Numbered from the stretch's first letter, positions 42,507 to 52,273 are shown. The stretch is 64,000 nucleotides of DNA from Pseudomonas orientalis (GCF_001439815.1 NZ_JYLM01000005.1:186001-250000), one strand, 5' to 3'. Notes: generated by a model not told the origin, from the sequence alone. Numbers and translations: made by a program.

Positions 42507-43934
42507 ATGTTCCGTGCGCTTTTTTGCCTGTCGGCAACGTTGATGGCTTTAAGCCTGACCGCTTGCGACGACGCTCCCCGCTTCACCAAGGCCGAGCCTG
42601 GTGAGTCGCGGCCCGGTGGCGCCACGACGGTGAACAAGCGTGACCAGAACGCGTTTTCCCTGCCCTCGGCCAACCTGGCGCCTACCCGCCGCCTGGATTT
42701 CAGCGTCGGCAACAGTTTCTTTCGCAGCCCCTGGGTGATCGCGCCCTCCACCACCACGGCGCGTGACGGCCTGGGCCCGCTGTTCAATACCAATGCCTGC
42801 CAGAACTGTCATATCAAGGACGGCCGAGGCCACCCACCGCTGGCCGATGCGCCCAATGCGGTTTCGATGTTGGTGCGGCTGTCCATTCCGGATGCGCCTG
42901 CCTATGCCAGCCTCATCGAGCAAATCGGCGTGGTGCCCGAGCCGCAGTACGGCGGCCAACTGCAGGACATGGCCGTGCCGGGCGTGGCGCCGGAGGGCAA
43001 GGTGCGGGTCGATTACACGCCGGTCAACGTCAGGTTCAAGGACGGCACGGTGGTCGAGCTGCGCAAGCCCGAGTTGCAGATCACCCAGCTCGGCTATGGC
43101 CCGATGCACCCGGACACGCGTTTTTCGGCACGCATCGCGCCGCCGATGATCGGCCTGGGTTTGCTCGAAGCCATCAGCGACGCCGATATCCTGCGCAACA
43201 CCGACCCGAAAACCGCCGACCCTGAAGCCATCGTCGGTCGGGCGAATCAGGTCTGGGATGACGCCAGGCAGAAAACCGTTTTAGGGCGATTTGGCTGGAA
43301 AGCCGGGCAACCCACGCTCAATCAACAAAATGTTCACGCGTTTTCGGGTGATATGGGCCTCACCACTTCATTGAGACCTTTCGATGACTGCACCGATGCC
43401 CAGGCAGCCTGTAAACAGGCGCCCAACGGCAACGGCCCCGAGGGCGAGCCGGAAGTCAGCGACAATATCCTGCGCCTGGTGCTGTTCTATACGCGTAACC
43501 TTGCCGTGCCGGTGCGCCGCGACGTCGACGCGCCGCAGGTGCTGGCCGGCAAAAACCTGTTCTACCAGGCCGGTTGCCAGGGCTGTCACAAGCCGACGTT
43601 CACCACCGCCGCCAATTCCGCCGAACCCGAACTGGCCAATCAAGTGATCCGCCCCTACAGCGACTTGCTGTTGCACGACATGGGCGAAGGCCTTGCCGAC
43701 AACCGTACCGAATTCAAGGCCGGTGGCCGCGACTGGCGTACGCCGCCGTTGTGGGGCATCGGCCTGACGCAAACCGTGAGTGGTCACACCCAGTTTCTGC
43801 ATGACGGCCGCGCCCGCAACCTGCTTGAAGCCGTGCTCTGGCACGGCGGCGAGGCGCAAGCGGCGCAGCAGCATGTTTTGTCGTTCAACGCCGAGCAGCG
43901 TGCCGCGTTGCTGGCGTTCCTGAATTCTCTATAA
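42507..43934 (+). CDS. Di-heme lipoprotein, DUF1111 thiol oxidoreductase-like
   Basis: A 475-residue c-type cytochrome. A lipoprotein signal ends in LTAC, so it is probably anchored in a membrane facing the periplasm. Two heme-attachment sites are seen: CQNCH (residues 98-102) and CQGCH (357-361). The family resembles MauG/di-heme peroxidases in layout and is often labelled thiol oxidoreductase, though the substrate is unproven. AGGA lies about 7 bp before the ATG. It leads an operon with imelysin and DUF1513 genes, hinting at a role in iron oxidation or uptake at the periplasm. Confidence 0.87.
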   Translation: MFRALFCLSATLMALSLTACDDAPRFTKAEPGESRPGGATTVNKRDQNAFSLPSANLAPTRRLDFSVGNSFFRSPWVIAPSTTTARDGLGPLFNTNACQNCHIKDGRGHPPLADAPNAVSMLVRLSIPDAPAYASLIEQIGVVPEPQYGGQLQDMAVPGVAPEGKVRVDYTPVNVRFKDGTVVELRKPELQITQLGYGPMHPDTRFSARIAPPMIGLGLLEAISDADILRNTDPKTADPEAIVGRANQVWDDARQKTVLGRFGWKAGQPTLNQQNVHAFSGDMGLTTSLRPFDDCTDAQAACKQAPNGNGPEGEPEVSDNILRLVLFYTRNLAVPVRRDVDAPQVLAGKNLFYQAGCQGCHKPTFTTAANSAEPELANQVIRPYSDLLLHDMGEGLADNRTEFKAGGRDWRTPPLWGIGLTQTVSGHTQFLHDGRARNLLEAVLWHGGEAQAAQQHVLSFNAEQRAALLAFLNSL

Positions 43935-43965
43935 GCTTTGCCCCAATTACAGAAGGGAGCTCGAC

Positions 43966-45030
43966 ATGTTCCGTCCCAAGTTGTTGTTCACCAGCCTGGC
44001 CGCCCTTGCCCTCGGCGCCTGCTCGCCCCAGGACCCGCAAGCGGTGACCTCGGCGGCCATCGCCAAGCAAGTCATCCTGCCGACCTACAGCCGTTGGGTT
44101 GAGGCCGACCGTCAACTGGCCGTCAGCGCGCTGGCCTACTGCCAGGACAAGGAAAGCCTGGACACCGCCCGCGCCGACTTCCTGCATGCGCAAAAAGCCT
44201 GGGCCGAGCTGCAACCGCTGCTGATCGGCCCGCTGGCCGAGGGCAACCGCGCCTGGCAGATCCAGTTCTGGCCGGACAAGAAGAACCTGGTCGGTCGCCA
44301 GGTCGAGCAACTGGTCAGCGCCCAGCCGCAGATCGATGCGGCCGCCCTCGCCAAATCCAGCGTGGTGGTGCAAGGCCTGTCCGCCTACGAATATATCCTC
44401 TACGACGCCAAGCCCGACGTCGCCGACCCGGCCCAGAAAGCCCGTTACTGCCCGCTGCTGATGGCCATCGGCGAACGCCAGAAAGCCCTGGCCGAAGAGA
44501 TCCTGGCCAGTTGGAACAGCACCGACGGCATGCTCGCGCAGATGACCAAGTTCCCCAACCAGCGCTATGCCGACTCCCACGAAGCCATCGCTGACCTGCT
44601 GCGCGTGCAGGTGACCGCCCTGGATACCCTGAAGAAAAAACTCGGCACGCCGATGGGCCGTCAGACCAAGGGCATCCCGCAACCGTTCCAGGCCGATGCC
44701 TGGCGCAGCCAGTCGTCCCTGCAAAGCCTTGAAGCCAGCCTCGCGGCCGCCCAGACCGTCTGGGTGGGCGTGGACAACAAAGGCCTGCGCGGCCTGCTGC
44801 CGGCGGACCAGAAAGCCCTGGCCGACAAGATCGACGCCGCCTATGCCGCGTCACTCAAACTGTTCGCCAGCAACCAGCGCACCCTCAACGAACTGTTGAA
44901 CGACGACGCCGGGCGCCAGCAACTCAACGACATCTACGACAGCCTCAACGTGGTCCATCGCCTGCACGAAGGCGAGCTGGCCAAGGCGCTGGGCATCCAG
45001 CTGGGCTTCAACGCCAACGACGGTGACTGA
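43966..45030 (+). CDS. Imelysin family lipoprotein
   Basis: A 354-residue imelysin/EfeO-M75-like protein with a lipoprotein signal (lipobox LGAC). Two related helical bundles follow: YSRWVEADRQLAVSALAYC with AQKAWAELQPLLIG in the first and VVVQGLSAYEYILYD at the family GxHxxE-like position. The second half ends in NVVHRLHEGELAKALGIQLGFNANDGD. Imelysins are linked to iron uptake rather than proteolysis. It follows the di-heme gene after 31 bp and its stop overlaps the DUF1513 start by one base. Confidence 0.87.
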   Translation: MFRPKLLFTSLAALALGACSPQDPQAVTSAAIAKQVILPTYSRWVEADRQLAVSALAYCQDKESLDTARADFLHAQKAWAELQPLLIGPLAEGNRAWQIQFWPDKKNLVGRQVEQLVSAQPQIDAAALAKSSVVVQGLSAYEYILYDAKPDVADPAQKARYCPLLMAIGERQKALAEEILASWNSTDGMLAQMTKFPNQRYADSHEAIADLLRVQVTALDTLKKKLGTPMGRQTKGIPQPFQADAWRSQSSLQSLEASLAAAQTVWVGVDNKGLRGLLPADQKALADKIDAAYAASLKLFASNQRTLNELLNDDAGRQQLNDIYDSLNVVHRLHEGELAKALGIQLGFNANDGD

Positions 45031-46133
45031 TGATGCTCAGGCGACAGGCTTTGGCGGTGGGCAGCGTGCTGCTCAGCGCCCTCACGTTGGGCGGCTGGAC
45101 GCTGTTCAAGCACAAGGACAAGAGTCCGCTGCTGCTGTCGGCGCGCGACGATGCGGACGGCAGGCACTACGCCGTCGGTTATCGCCTGGACGGCAAGCAG
45201 GTGTTCGCCACCCAGGTCGGCCAGCGCTGCCACGACATCATCAACCACCCGACACTGCCGATTGCACTGTTTGTCGCCCGCCGCCCGGGCACCGAGAGTT
45301 ACCTGATCGACCTGCGTGACGGCGCGCTGCTGCAAACCATCACCGCCAACGCCAATCGCCACTTCTATGGCCACGCGGTGATCCACAAGAGCGGCGACTG
45401 GCTCTATGCCACCGAGAACGACACCTCCGACCCCGGCCGTGGCCTGTTGGGTGTGTACAGGTTCGAAGGCGAGCGGCTGGTGCACAGCGGCGAGCTCTCC
45501 ACCCACGGCATCGGCCCGCACCAGGTGTCCTGGATGCCCGATGGCGAAACCCTGGTGGTGGCCAACGGCGGCATCCGCACCGAAGCCGAGAGCCGCGTGG
45601 AGATGAACCTCAACGCCATGGAGCCGAGCCTGGTGCTGATGCAGCGCGACGGCACGCTGATCAGCAAGGAAACCCTGGGCCAGCAGATGAACAGCGTGCG
45701 CCATATGGGGATCGCCAGCGATGGCACCATCCTGACCGGGCAGCAGTTCATGGGACCGTCCCAGGAGCGTTCCGAATTGCTCGCGATCAAGCGTCCGGGC
45801 CAACCGTTCGTGGCCTTTCCAGTGGCCGATGCGCAGTTGCAGGCGATGGGGCACTACACCGCCAGCGTTGCGGTGCACAGCGAGCTGCGCCTGGTTGCGC
45901 TGACGGCGCCACGGGGTAATCGCTTCTTTATCTGGGACATGGACAGTGGCGAGTTGCGCCTGGATGGGCCGCTGCCCGATTGCGCCGGCGTGGGCGCGGT
46001 GGCGGACGGCTTTGTCGTGACCTCGGGCCAGGGGCGCTGCCGCCTGTACGATTGCCGTCAGAAACAGCCAGTAGCGACCCCACTGACCTTGCCCGCCGGG
46101 TTGTGGGACAACCACCTGCATCTCATGACGTAA
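45030..46133 (+). CDS. DUF1513 periplasmic beta-propeller-like protein
   Basis: A 367-residue protein. The N-terminus MMLRRQALAVGSVLLSALTL has a twin-arginine followed by a hydrophobic run, so export by the Tat route is possible. The body has repeated strand patterns (AVGYRLDGKQVFATQVGQRC, DPGRGLLGVYRF, GPHQVSWMPDGETLVVANGG) typical of a propeller. DUF1513 has no proven function but occurs regularly with imelysin and di-heme genes, as here. It is the third gene of the operon. Confidence 0.83.
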   Translation: MMLRRQALAVGSVLLSALTLGGWTLFKHKDKSPLLLSARDDADGRHYAVGYRLDGKQVFATQVGQRCHDIINHPTLPIALFVARRPGTESYLIDLRDGALLQTITANANRHFYGHAVIHKSGDWLYATENDTSDPGRGLLGVYRFEGERLVHSGELSTHGIGPHQVSWMPDGETLVVANGGIRTEAESRVEMNLNAMEPSLVLMQRDGTLISKETLGQQMNSVRHMGIASDGTILTGQQFMGPSQERSELLAIKRPGQPFVAFPVADAQLQAMGHYTASVAVHSELRLVALTAPRGNRFFIWDMDSGELRLDGPLPDCAGVGAVADGFVVTSGQGRCRLYDCRQKQPVATPLTLPAGLWDNHLHLMT

Positions 46134-46383
46134 CCACCACCTTGATCTCAATGCTCCTGCGCTGATGCCCGGGAGCCTGTCCGCCGACAGCCGCTGGCAC
46201 ATCTCCTACGCAACCTGTGGAACTGTCTCTCATCCGTGGAACAGTGTCCCCACAACAATTTGCGAAACTACTACTTATCCCCATCCTCGTCCTGATCAAG
46301 ACTGCGGCGCTCAGTGCAGCGCCGCCTGCAGTTGCGTGCTCGCGCTCCGTTCAACCTGCACAGGTTTCACAAGGACCCCCACT

Positions 46384-47547
46384 ATGACCATGCCGGGCCG
46401 CCGGATGCTTATCATGCTCAGCCTCGTTCTGTCCGTCGTCCTGATGCTCGCCGGCTACAAGACGTATTGGATTTATCAACAGTTGCAGCTTTTGCATGGG
46501 CCGAAGCCACCGGTCAGCGTGGCGACGTCCAATGCGTTTGAAATCCCCTGGCAGCGCCAGATGCCGGCGGCGGGCACGCTCAAGGCATTGCAAGGTATCG
46601 ATCTGAGCACTGAGGTGCCCGGCGTGGTGACACAGCTGCATTTCGAGTCAGGGCAAAGGGTCGAGGCCGGGCAGCCTCTGCTGCAGCTTGAGTACCAGAC
46701 CGAGCAGGCCGAGCTGGACGTAGCAAAGGCCGACCAGCGCCTGGCCCGTCAGAACTTTGAGCGCGGCCGGAAACTGGTGGAGATCAGCGCCATCTCCAAA
46801 GGCGAGTTTGACCGGCTCGGCGCCGAACTCAATCGCAACACCGCCGTCGTGGCACAGCGCACTGCAGCGCTGGAAAAGAAGCGCATCGTCGCGCCCTTCA
46901 CCGGCACCATTGGCATTCGCCAGGTCAATGTGGGCGATTACCTGCAAAGTACCCAGGTTATCGCCAGCCTGCAGGACACACGCCAGCTTTACGTTGACTT
47001 TTATGTGCCCGAGCAAGCCCTTCAACTGATCAGGATCGGGCAGTCGGTGCAGGTTGAAATCTCGGCACGCCCCGGCATCTTCAGCCTCGCCAAGGTGAGT
47101 GCCATCAACCCGATCGTCGATGAAAGCACGCGAAACGTGCTGGTGCGCGCGACGCTGTCCAACCCGCGCGATGAGCTGTTACCGGGAATGTTCGCCAATC
47201 TACGGGTGCTGCTGGACGAACCGACCGCACACACTGTGATCCAGGAAAGTGCGATCGCCTACAGTCCTTATGGACAGTACATTTTCGTAATAACACCGGG
47301 TAATAACGGCGAGCCGCACGCTTCCGATGCCGGCGACACGCCGCAACTGATAGCCGAACAGCGCCTGATCGAAACGGGCGAGCGGCGCAATGGCCTGGTG
47401 GTGGTTTCCAAGGGGCTGCACAAGGGCGAACAGGTGGTCACTGCCGGCCAGCTCAAACTCAAACACGGTACTGCTGTGCGTATCAGTATTGACCGAAGCC
47501 AGCCGGAGGGGCCGCTGCCGACGCCTCAACCGGAGGGTGCGCAATGA
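46384..47547 (+). CDS. RND efflux periplasmic adaptor (membrane fusion protein)
   Basis: A 387-residue adaptor with an N-terminal membrane anchor (MLIMLSLVLSVVLMLAGYK). It has a lipoyl-like domain (GIDLSTEVPGVVTQLHFESG), an alpha-hairpin (EQAELDVAKADQRLARQNFE...EISAISKGEFDRL) and a beta-barrel (YVDFYVPEQALQLIRIGQSV). It bridges the inner-membrane pump and an outer-membrane channel. AAGGA lies about 9 bp before the ATG at 46384; in-frame codons upstream lack a ribosome site. It overlaps the pump gene by 4 bp. No outer-membrane channel gene is adjacent. Confidence 0.9.
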   Translation: MTMPGRRMLIMLSLVLSVVLMLAGYKTYWIYQQLQLLHGPKPPVSVATSNAFEIPWQRQMPAAGTLKALQGIDLSTEVPGVVTQLHFESGQRVEAGQPLLQLEYQTEQAELDVAKADQRLARQNFERGRKLVEISAISKGEFDRLGAELNRNTAVVAQRTAALEKKRIVAPFTGTIGIRQVNVGDYLQSTQVIASLQDTRQLYVDFYVPEQALQLIRIGQSVQVEISARPGIFSLAKVSAINPIVDESTRNVLVRATLSNPRDELLPGMFANLRVLLDEPTAHTVIQESAIAYSPYGQYIFVITPGNNGEPHASDAGDTPQLIAEQRLIETGERRNGLVVVSKGLHKGEQVVTAGQLKLKHGTAVRISIDRSQPEGPLPTPQPEGAQ

Positions 47548-50500
47548 CCTTCACCGACCTGTTCATTCGTCGCCCGGTGCTGGCCGTGGTCGTCAGTCTG
47601 CTGATCGTGCTGCTTGGATGCCAGGCCTACGAAAAACTGCAACTGCGCCAGTTTCCGCAAATGGAAAACGCGCTGGTTACGGTCACCACGGTCGCACCGG
47701 GCCTGAGTGCGCAAACCATCCAGAGTTACGTCACCCAGCCCTTGCAACAAAGCCTGGCCAGCGCACAAGGCATCGACTATATGACCTCGTCCAGCCGTCA
47801 GAATCTTTCGCTCATCTCCATCTATAGTCGGGTCGGCGCCGACAGCGACCGCTTGTTCACCGAACTGCTTGCCAAGTCCAACGAAGTCAGGAACCAGTTG
47901 CCCGACGGCATTGAAGACCCGGTACTGAGCAAAGTGGCGGTGGACAGTACCGCGCTGATGTACCTGAGCTTTTCCAGCAAAACCATGAACAACGCGCAGA
48001 TCACCGACTATCTGCAGCGGGTGGTCCAGCCTCGCTTGGTGACACTGCCGGGCCTGGCGCAAGCGCAGATTATCGGCAGCCAGAGCTTCGCCATGCGTCT
48101 TTGGCTCGACCCGATAAAACTCGCCGGGTTTGGTCTGGGCGCCAGTGACGTAACCCAGGCAATCAAACGCTACAACGTACAACCTGTGGCGGGAGACCTT
48201 ACCGGCGAATATGTCGTCACCAGCGCGACCACCAACACCGAACTCCAATCGGTCGAGGGGTTCAGTGCCATTCCAGTGAAAACCAACGGCGACAATCAGG
48301 TGCGCCTGGGGGACGTGGCGCGCGTTGAACTGGGCTCGCAAAATTACGACAGTTTCAGCACCTTCAATGGCACCCCGGCGGTGTATATCAGCATTCAAGC
48401 CACACCCGATGCCAACCCCCTGGAGTTGGGCAAGCGCGTGCGCGAACTGATGCCCCAATTGCAGACGCAGACCCCACCCGACCTGCACTCGGATATCGCT
48501 TACGATTCGACGCTGTATATCAACGCTTCGATCGACCAGGTGCTGTCCAGCCTGATGGAAGCCGTACTGATTGTGGTGCTGGTGGTGTTTTTGTTCCTGG
48601 GTTCCTTGCGCTCTGTGATCATTCCAGTCATCACCATTCCACTGTCGTTGCTTGGCACTTTGTTCCTCATGCAACTGCTGGGCTATTCCATCAACGTGCT
48701 GACGCTGCTGGCGATGGTCCTGGCTATTGGCCTGGTGGTCGACGACGCCATCGTGATGATGGAAAACATTCACCGGCACATCGAAAAAGGTAAATCCCCA
48801 CTTGAGGCCGCGATCAAGGGGGCCAGGGAGGTCTGCGTTCCGGTGATGTCCATGACCATCACGCTGGCCGCGGTGTTTGCACCTATCGGCTTCATGCAGG
48901 GCTTGACCGGGGCGTTGTTCAAGGAGTTTGCCCTGACCCTGGCCGGCGCTGTGGTGATTTCCGGAATCGTGGCGTTGACGCTGTCACCGATGATGTGTGC
49001 CATTTTGCTGCGGCCTGAGGAACAGCCAAAGGGCCTGTCGCTGGTGCTGGACCGCTTCTTCAATGCCCTGAAAAAACGCTATCGGCGCCGCCTGCGCCAG
49101 ATCATGCGAGCGCGGTCGGTGGTAGTGGTGTTCGCCTCGCTCGTGCTTTGCCTGATACCCGCCATGCTCACGTTCACCCTCTCGGAATTGGCGCCCGACG
49201 AGGACAAAGGCCTGATTTTCATTCTGTCCAGCGCGCCCCAGGCAACGAACCTGGCCTACCTGAATCGCTACACCCAGGACTTTATCGAACCGTTCAAAAC
49301 CTTGCCCGAATACCAGGCATCCTTCCAGATCAACGGCCTGGACGGCTTACATTCAGGTGTCGGCGGCTTCCTGCTCACCCCCTGGGAAGAGCGTGAGCGC
49401 ACACAGATGCAAGTCCTGACAGCCTTACGCGAAAGACTCGACAGCAATCCCGGCCTGCAAGTTTTCGCATTCAATTTGCCCTCCCTGCCGGGGACAGGTG
49501 AAGGGCTGCCCTTTGGCTTTGTCATCAGTTCCCAGCAGGACCACAGTTCGATGATGGGCGTGGCCGAGCGCATCAAGCAACGCGCGATCGACTCGGGAAA
49601 ATTTGCCTATGTGGATATCGACTTGGCCTTCGACCGCCCGGAAGTCAGGGTCGACATCGACCGCACCAAGGCCGCGCAGATGGGCGTGTCCATGGAGGAC
49701 CTGGACCTGACCCTGACCACCCTCCTGGCGGAGGCACAAATCAACCGATTCAGTATCGACGGGCATCTCTACAAAGTGATTGCCCAAGTCGAGCGCAACT
49801 ACCGGGACAACCCCGACTGGTTGAGCCAGTACGCGGTAAAGAACGCCAAGGGCCAATTACTGCCCTTGTCGACGCTGATCACCGTCTCCAGCCCAGAGGT
49901 TCGGCCCCAGCGGTTGAATCAGTTCCAGCAACTGAACTCGGTCACCGTGTCGGCCTTTCCCATCGTCGGCATGAGCGACGCATTGCAGACCTTGCAAACC
50001 ATTGCCCAGGAAGAGGCGCCAGCGGATTACACCTTCGATTACAGCAACGCCACGCGCCAGTTCGTACAGGAGGGCAATGCGCTGTGGGGCACGTTCGGCC
50101 TGGCACTGGCCGTCATCGGCCTGGTGCTGGCGGCGCAGTTTGAAAGCCTGCGTGATTCTCTGGTGATACTGGTGACGGTGCCGCTGTCGGTGTGCGGTGC
50201 ATTGATTGCGCTGTTTCTGGGTTGGTCCACCCTGAATATCTACACGCAGATCGGCCTGGTCACGTTAATCGGTCTGATCAGCAAACACGGCATCCTGATC
50301 GTCGAGTTCGCCAATCAGCTGCGCAAGCAACAAGGCCTGTCCGCGCGGGCTGCGGTCCAACAAGCGGCCGCGATCCGTCTGCGGCCGATTCTGATGACCA
50401 CGCTGGCCACCGTAATGGGCGTCGTGCCGCTGATTTTCTCCACCGGCGCGGGCGCGGTCAGTCGGTTCGATATCGGCATGGTGATCGCCACCGGCATGTC

Positions 50501-50591
50501 GATCGGTACCCTGTTCACCCTATTCGTCTTGCCCACGGTGTATACGACGCTGACCAAAGCGGACAATTCAGCCAGGGCGCTGACCCGATAG
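47544..50591 (+). CDS. RND multidrug efflux pump, HAE1 family
   Basis: A 1015-residue proton-driven inner-membrane exporter. It begins MTFTDLFIRRPVLAVVVSLL and carries the proton-relay aspartates in LAIGLVVDDAIVMMENIHRH (helix 4) and the lysine in GLISKHGILIVEFANQLRKQ (helix 10). Both large periplasmic loops are complete. Without a linked channel gene it probably borrows an OprM-like protein. The substrate is unknown. It is the last gene of the two-gene operon, closed by a strong terminator. No regulator gene is adjacent. Confidence 0.92.
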   Translation: MTFTDLFIRRPVLAVVVSLLIVLLGCQAYEKLQLRQFPQMENALVTVTTVAPGLSAQTIQSYVTQPLQQSLASAQGIDYMTSSSRQNLSLISIYSRVGADSDRLFTELLAKSNEVRNQLPDGIEDPVLSKVAVDSTALMYLSFSSKTMNNAQITDYLQRVVQPRLVTLPGLAQAQIIGSQSFAMRLWLDPIKLAGFGLGASDVTQAIKRYNVQPVAGDLTGEYVVTSATTNTELQSVEGFSAIPVKTNGDNQVRLGDVARVELGSQNYDSFSTFNGTPAVYISIQATPDANPLELGKRVRELMPQLQTQTPPDLHSDIAYDSTLYINASIDQVLSSLMEAVLIVVLVVFLFLGSLRSVIIPVITIPLSLLGTLFLMQLLGYSINVLTLLAMVLAIGLVVDDAIVMMENIHRHIEKGKSPLEAAIKGAREVCVPVMSMTITLAAVFAPIGFMQGLTGALFKEFALTLAGAVVISGIVALTLSPMMCAILLRPEEQPKGLSLVLDRFFNALKKRYRRRLRQIMRARSVVVVFASLVLCLIPAMLTFTLSELAPDEDKGLIFILSSAPQATNLAYLNRYTQDFIEPFKTLPEYQASFQINGLDGLHSGVGGFLLTPWEERERTQMQVLTALRERLDSNPGLQVFAFNLPSLPGTGEGLPFGFVISSQQDHSSMMGVAERIKQRAIDSGKFAYVDIDLAFDRPEVRVDIDRTKAAQMGVSMEDLDLTLTTLLAEAQINRFSIDGHLYKVIAQVERNYRDNPDWLSQYAVKNAKGQLLPLSTLITVSSPEVRPQRLNQFQQLNSVTVSAFPIVGMSDALQTLQTIAQEEAPADYTFDYSNATRQFVQEGNALWGTFGLALAVIGLVLAAQFESLRDSLVILVTVPLSVCGALIALFLGWSTLNIYTQIGLVTLIGLISKHGILIVEFANQLRKQQGLSARAAVQQAAAIRLRPILMTTLATVMGVVPLIFSTGAGAVSRFDIGMVIATGMSIGTLFTLFVLPTVYTTLTKADNSARALTR

Positions 50592-50597
50592 CGCACA

Positions 50598-50627
50598 AAA
50601 AAAGGCCTCGCATCGCGAGGCCTTTTC
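50598..50627. terminator. Terminator after the RND operon
   Basis: AAAGGCCTCG and CGAGGCCTTTT pair around CATCG, with an A-run before and T-run after. It lies 7 bp after the pump gene and 18 bp from the end of the convergent small gene, so it can act both ways. Confidence 0.9.
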
Positions 50628-50644
50628 CGGGGGTTTCAATTGTT

Positions 50645-50872
50645 TCAACTCTGCGGCCTCATCGCTTGAGACATCCCGAACATGAATAACAGCAAATCAT
50701 GATCGGGTTTGGCCGCCACACTGACCTTGGCCACACGCGGCAGCAGGCATTGCCCGCTGCCTTGGGTCGCACTGAGTACCTGTGTGCGAGGCTGTTCCCA
50801 GGCCGCCAGGGCCAGGGCTGCAACCCCTAACGCCCCGACCAGGAACAAACCTCGTGCTATTTCTAGCTTCAT
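50645..50872 (-). CDS. Small membrane-anchored hypothetical protein (75 aa)
   Basis: The product begins MKLEIARGLFLVGALGVAAL, one transmembrane or uncleaved signal segment, followed by a short periplasmic tail with a single Cys (GQCLLPRVAKV). AAGGG lies about 9 bp before the ATG. Its start overlaps the stop of the InaA-like kinase gene, and it sits at the end of the methyltransferase-kinase operon downstream of colRS, as in P. aeruginosa. Its function is unknown. Confidence 0.7.
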   Translation of the reverse strand: MKLEIARGLFLVGALGVAALALAAWEQPRTQVLSATQGSGQCLLPRVAKVSVAAKPDHDLLLFMFGMSQAMRPQS

Positions 50873-51588
50873 CTGGTTAAACCCTTGATAGCGCTGCCAA
50901 ACGCCGTCTCGTAAAAGTAGCTGAGTTTTTTCCAGTCGGTAGCGCTCCACGACGAATGGCGGCGCAATTGCAGCATGTCATGGGAGGCGGCCCGATAAGC
51001 GGTCAAACGCTGGCGACATTTTTCAAAATCCAGCAGCGCCACTTCCACGGTCACCGCATCGCCCTCACCGGTCACCCGCACGAAGATGTGCTTGATGTAC
51101 AGGCAACCATGCTGCCAGCGGCCTTTGTGCATGCGCGCCAGGGTACCGGCCAATTCCTCAAGCAAGCGCTCGTGGACCGCCTCACCGTATTGCTCACGGC
51201 CACCGGCGGCGTACCAGTTTTCGATCTCATCGAAACCGTCCAGCGAAGCGGTGACCAACATAGCTTTCCATTGATGCTCGGGGTCGCGTCGCGCCTCGCA
51301 AAACACCAGTTCCGGCACCCGTACATCCAGCAAGCGCAAGCCCTTGAGGGCATCACGTTCACGCAACACGGTCGGACGTCCAAACGGATGCAACCAACTG
51401 CGGTAGATATGGCCCGTCTGGCGCTTGCAATAGAGCAATCGCCCATTGGGACTGATCACACGCTGTACACCACTTTCACCGCCACGCCGGCGATTGGGCT
51501 CTTCCACCCACTCACCCTGCTGACGCCAGAAAAAATCAAATCGTTCTTCGGGAGCTATATGACTGCCGACTACGCACTCAACTGCCAT
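50869..51588 (-). CDS. InaA-like LPS kinase (Kdo/WaaP) family protein
   Basis: A 239-residue protein-kinase-fold enzyme of the lipopolysaccharide kinase family. HGCLYIKHIFVRV lies in the catalytic-loop position and LLDFEKCRQRL in the metal-binding position. The catalytic loop has Cys where classic kinases have Asp (HGC rather than HRD), so activity is uncertain. GAGG about 8 bp upstream supports the ATG at 51588. It follows the methyltransferase after 4 bp and overlaps the small membrane-protein gene. Homologues are induced by acid or metal stress and lie in the ColRS regulon. Confidence 0.83.
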   Translation of the reverse strand: MAVECVVGSHIAPEERFDFFWRQQGEWVEEPNRRRGGESGVQRVISPNGRLLYCKRQTGHIYRSWLHPFGRPTVLRERDALKGLRLLDVRVPELVFCEARRDPEHQWKAMLVTASLDGFDEIENWYAAGGREQYGEAVHERLLEELAGTLARMHKGRWQHGCLYIKHIFVRVTGEGDAVTVEVALLDFEKCRQRLTAYRAASHDMLQLRRHSSWSATDWKKLSYFYETAFGSAIKGLTR

Positions 51589-51592
51589 CCTG

Positions 51593-52273
51593 TTACCTCT
51601 TACGCAATACATAGACTCGCCACATGGCGTAGAGCGGCATGAAGTCCAGGGATTCCTGAACTCGGAAACCGGCCTGCTCGAATTCTGCCTCGACAGTAGC
51701 AGCCGGTAACACAAACCGGTTTTGGTAACCTTCCTGCTCACCTTTCTTGCGACGCCGCACTTCGGCGCGCTTGCGCTTCCAGGCCTTGAAATTGCCATCC
51801 ACCCACAGCGAGATAATCACGCTGTCACGGGTAACCCGCTGAAACTCCCGAAGTATTGTCATCCTGTGCACCGGGTCACCGATGTGGTGCATCAAGCGCA
51901 TGCAGAAAATACTGTCGACTGAGTTATCTGGCAAATCGATATCAAAGGCTGAGGTCTGCAAAGGGCGTACCCGTTTCACCACTTCCGCCGGTTGGGCCAC
52001 CGTGGCGACCTTCAACATCGACGCCGAATTGTCGGCGCCGATGATCACACGATTGGGTTTCTCGGCCAGCAACGGCCAAAAGCGCCCGGCACCACACGGC
52101 AAATCCAACACCAGGCCCGGCTCACCGGCCATGGCCAGCGCGCCGCGCGCCAGTTGCTCATCGCGCTTGTGGGACAACCGGCGAGCCAGATTGTCCTGAT
52201 GCTTGAGCAAATATTGCTGCGCGTGTTGATCGTCGTACTTTTCTGAAAATTCCAACTTAATCGGGGAAGGCAT
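51593..52273 (-). CDS. Class I SAM-dependent methyltransferase
   Basis: A 226-residue methyltransferase with motif I LVLDLPCGAGRFWPLL (residues 54-69), acidic motif II VIIGADNSASML, and SVDSIFCMRLMHHIGDP as motif IV. A basic segment (KAWKRKRAEVRRRKKGEQEG) interrupts the C-terminal part. The substrate is unknown. It is the first gene of an operon with the InaA-like kinase, transcribed in the same direction as colRS 188 bp upstream. That order is as in P. aeruginosa. Confidence 0.85.
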   Translation of the reverse strand: MPSPIKLEFSEKYDDQHAQQYLLKHQDNLARRLSHKRDEQLARGALAMAGEPGLVLDLPCGAGRFWPLLAEKPNRVIIGADNSASMLKVATVAQPAEVVKRVRPLQTSAFDIDLPDNSVDSIFCMRLMHHIGDPVHRMTILREFQRVTRDSVIISLWVDGNFKAWKRKRAEVRRRKKGEQEGYQNRFVLPAATVEAEFEQAGFRVQESLDFMPLYAMWRVYVLRKR

